A stretch of 64,000 nt of DNA, taken from Palsa-504 sp963800415. GTDB taxonomy: Bacteria > Actinomycetota > Actinomycetes > Streptosporangiales > Streptosporangiaceae. The notes under the pieces are model-generated. The model was not told where the DNA came from. It saw only the letters and a program-made list of their open reading frames with translations, and did not search any database. The DNA lies in NCBI GenBank assembly GCA_963800415.1, contig CAWDBS010000040.1, positions 62,001 to 126,000 of the forward strand, written 5' to 3'. The first letter of the stretch is position 1; each line of letters opens with the position of its first letter. The position numbers were made by a program, and so were the translations under genes. Shown piece after piece: positions 62,878 to 64,000 of the stretch.

Positions 62878-64000
62878 TCAGGCAGGTGCGTAGTTAGCGA
62901 GGTATCGCAGCGATTCCCGGGCCCTGGGCAGGTTGCCTTTGCGTTTGTAGAGGTCAAGGGCCTGGGTGGCTGCGGCGTGCGCGTCGCGGGTTCGGCCGGC
63001 CGCGGCGAGGACGTGAGCGAGATCGAGCAGGGTGTCGGCGTGTTCACTGAGCAAGTCGGTCTGCGCGGCGAGTTCTCGCCGCCGAGCGCCCAAGTGATTC
63101 TGCTTCGCGATGGTGGCCGCGGTCGGCGAGGATCCTGGCCGACAATCCCTGACTGACGGCCTGGGTGGACAGGTCCTCACCTGCGGTTTCCTGGCTTATC
63201 GCGATCAGGCGGGTGGCTTCGTCGTACCGGCTTGGACCTTGGGCCGCGACGGCTCGGGCCAGTTGCGCCGCGGTGGTGGCCAGGTAGCGCCGCTCGCCCA
63301 TCTCGTGGAACGTGTCGTATTCGACCCGAAGGTGCCTCTCGGCGGTGGCTGGATCGCCGGCCAGCATCGCAACGAGGGCGGCCGGATCGGTAATCGCTCC
63401 GGTCATCGTGGGACCGAGGGTGTCGAGGAGGTCTTTCGCGCTGTTGAGTGTGTCGTATGCCGCCGCGACATCGTCCTGCATCGCCTGCAGGGCCGCCAGG
63501 TTCTGCAGGATATTGGCCCTTCCGAAGGGGTGGTTGCCGATCTCGTCGAGGTACTCCTTACATCGCCGTATTCCTTCCGGTGCCGGCGTCGGTCCCCAGA
63601 GCGCGGCCGTGGCGAGCCAGCCGAGAATTTCGGACAGTTCCCTCCGGTCGTTCACACTACGCGCAAATTCGGCAGCGCGCTGCCAGGCCTCTTCTGCGGC
63701 GGCAGATCGCGCGTTGTTCCAGTGCAGCGCGGCCTCTAGCTGAAGGGTGCGGCATAGTCCCAGATCATCTCGGCTCCGATTGAACTCCCGTTGCAATTCG
63801 GGAAGCGCGCGGCTGATCTGCGTTGCTGCGTTATCCGGGTCAACTTCCAGCCCCAGCAGAAGAGCCTGAAGCCGCGCGTGGGCATGCTGCCGTTCATCGT
63901 TGCTGGCGTTGGCGATGCGCTGAGCGTGCTCAAGCGTGGTCTTTGCTTTCTCAAGCTTCCCGGCCTCACCTCAATGCTGTACCTAGAAATGTATAGAGCC
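62878..64000 (-). pseudogene. 3' part of a TPR-repeat regulator/ATPase, frameshifted and cut by the window edge
   Basis: The C-terminal ~370 residues of a helical-repeat protein include HAHARLQALLLGLEVDPDNA, WQRAAEFARSVNDRRELSEI, LATTAAQLARAVAAQG and DLLSEHADTLLDLAHVLAAAG. This resembles the C-terminus of actinomycete cyclase/AAA-ATPase/TPR proteins. Two breaks are visible: near 63076, where an apparent extra A shifts SLGRSAA away from ELAAQTD, and near 63968, where ALYISRYSIE lies in a different frame from EAGKLEKAKTT. The 5' part lies outside the window. Confidence 0.65.

Overview
The window is high-GC DNA with dense, mostly ATG/GTG-started genes and many 1-4 nt start/stop overlaps. The order DUF3046 - recA - recX - rny - miaB ... 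miaA, F420-type oxidoreductase, leaderless-looking starts and a TCGAAT-N4-GTTCGC SOS box all point to an actinomycete, probably Streptosporangiales-like; I cannot name the species.

Positions 1-11.5 kb hold a catabolic cluster. Two copies of a two-subunit, PEP-synthase-like dikinase (55-2870 on +; 5285-8239 on -) flank a Rieske oxygenase with a translationally coupled 101-residue four-cysteine protein and an EthD-like protein. A divergent IclR regulator, a frameshifted SDR, a 4-oxalocrotonate-type tautomerase, a HAD hydrolase and a SnoaL/NTF2 protein follow. Split dikinases of this kind (phenylphosphate synthase, HpeHI) phosphorylate phenolic hydroxyls, so the cluster suggests an aerobic phospho-activated aromatic pathway that also uses an oxygenase.

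From 11.5 to 23 kb lie a DUF4282 membrane protein, a disrupted Lhr-type helicase, a disrupted lipoprotein, a disrupted DeoR regulator, then an intact SIS/nagA amino-sugar pair, a septum-formation-type protein, DUF3046 and a PPOX oxidoreductase. Lesions are concentrated at 16.3-19.1 kb: single-base shifts, a 16-bp duplication and a GC-rich insert.

From 23 to 34 kb is the recA-recX-rny-(S9 peptidase)-miaB core. recA contains two inteins, one splitting the Walker A motif and one at the Mycobacterium tuberculosis RecA intein site. miaB reads on far beyond its normal end into an opposite-strand hydrolase.

From 34 to 48 kb are an S33 hydrolase, an MMPL exporter divergent from a NarL-type two-component system, an epoxide hydrolase, a propionyl/acetyl-CoA synthetase with an acetate transporter, miaA, a MOSC protein, and an amidohydrolase with an APC permease.

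From 48 to 64 kb are regulators (RsbW-like ATPase; TetR with a perfect operator), an XRE regulator with a catalytically dead ClpP-like partner, a large membrane-anchored repeat protein with a scrambled N-terminal region, an aromatic amino acid decarboxylase divergent from a copper amine oxidase, a wax ester synthase/DGAT, a small secreted protein, an ECF sigma factor, two uncharacterised proteins and the 3' part of a TPR protein that runs off the right edge.

A recurring theme is short tandem repeats with units of 15, 18 or 21 bp inside unrelated genes, each adding repeated short peptides, next to several out-of-frame lesions. No rRNA, tRNA, CRISPR array or transposase was found.
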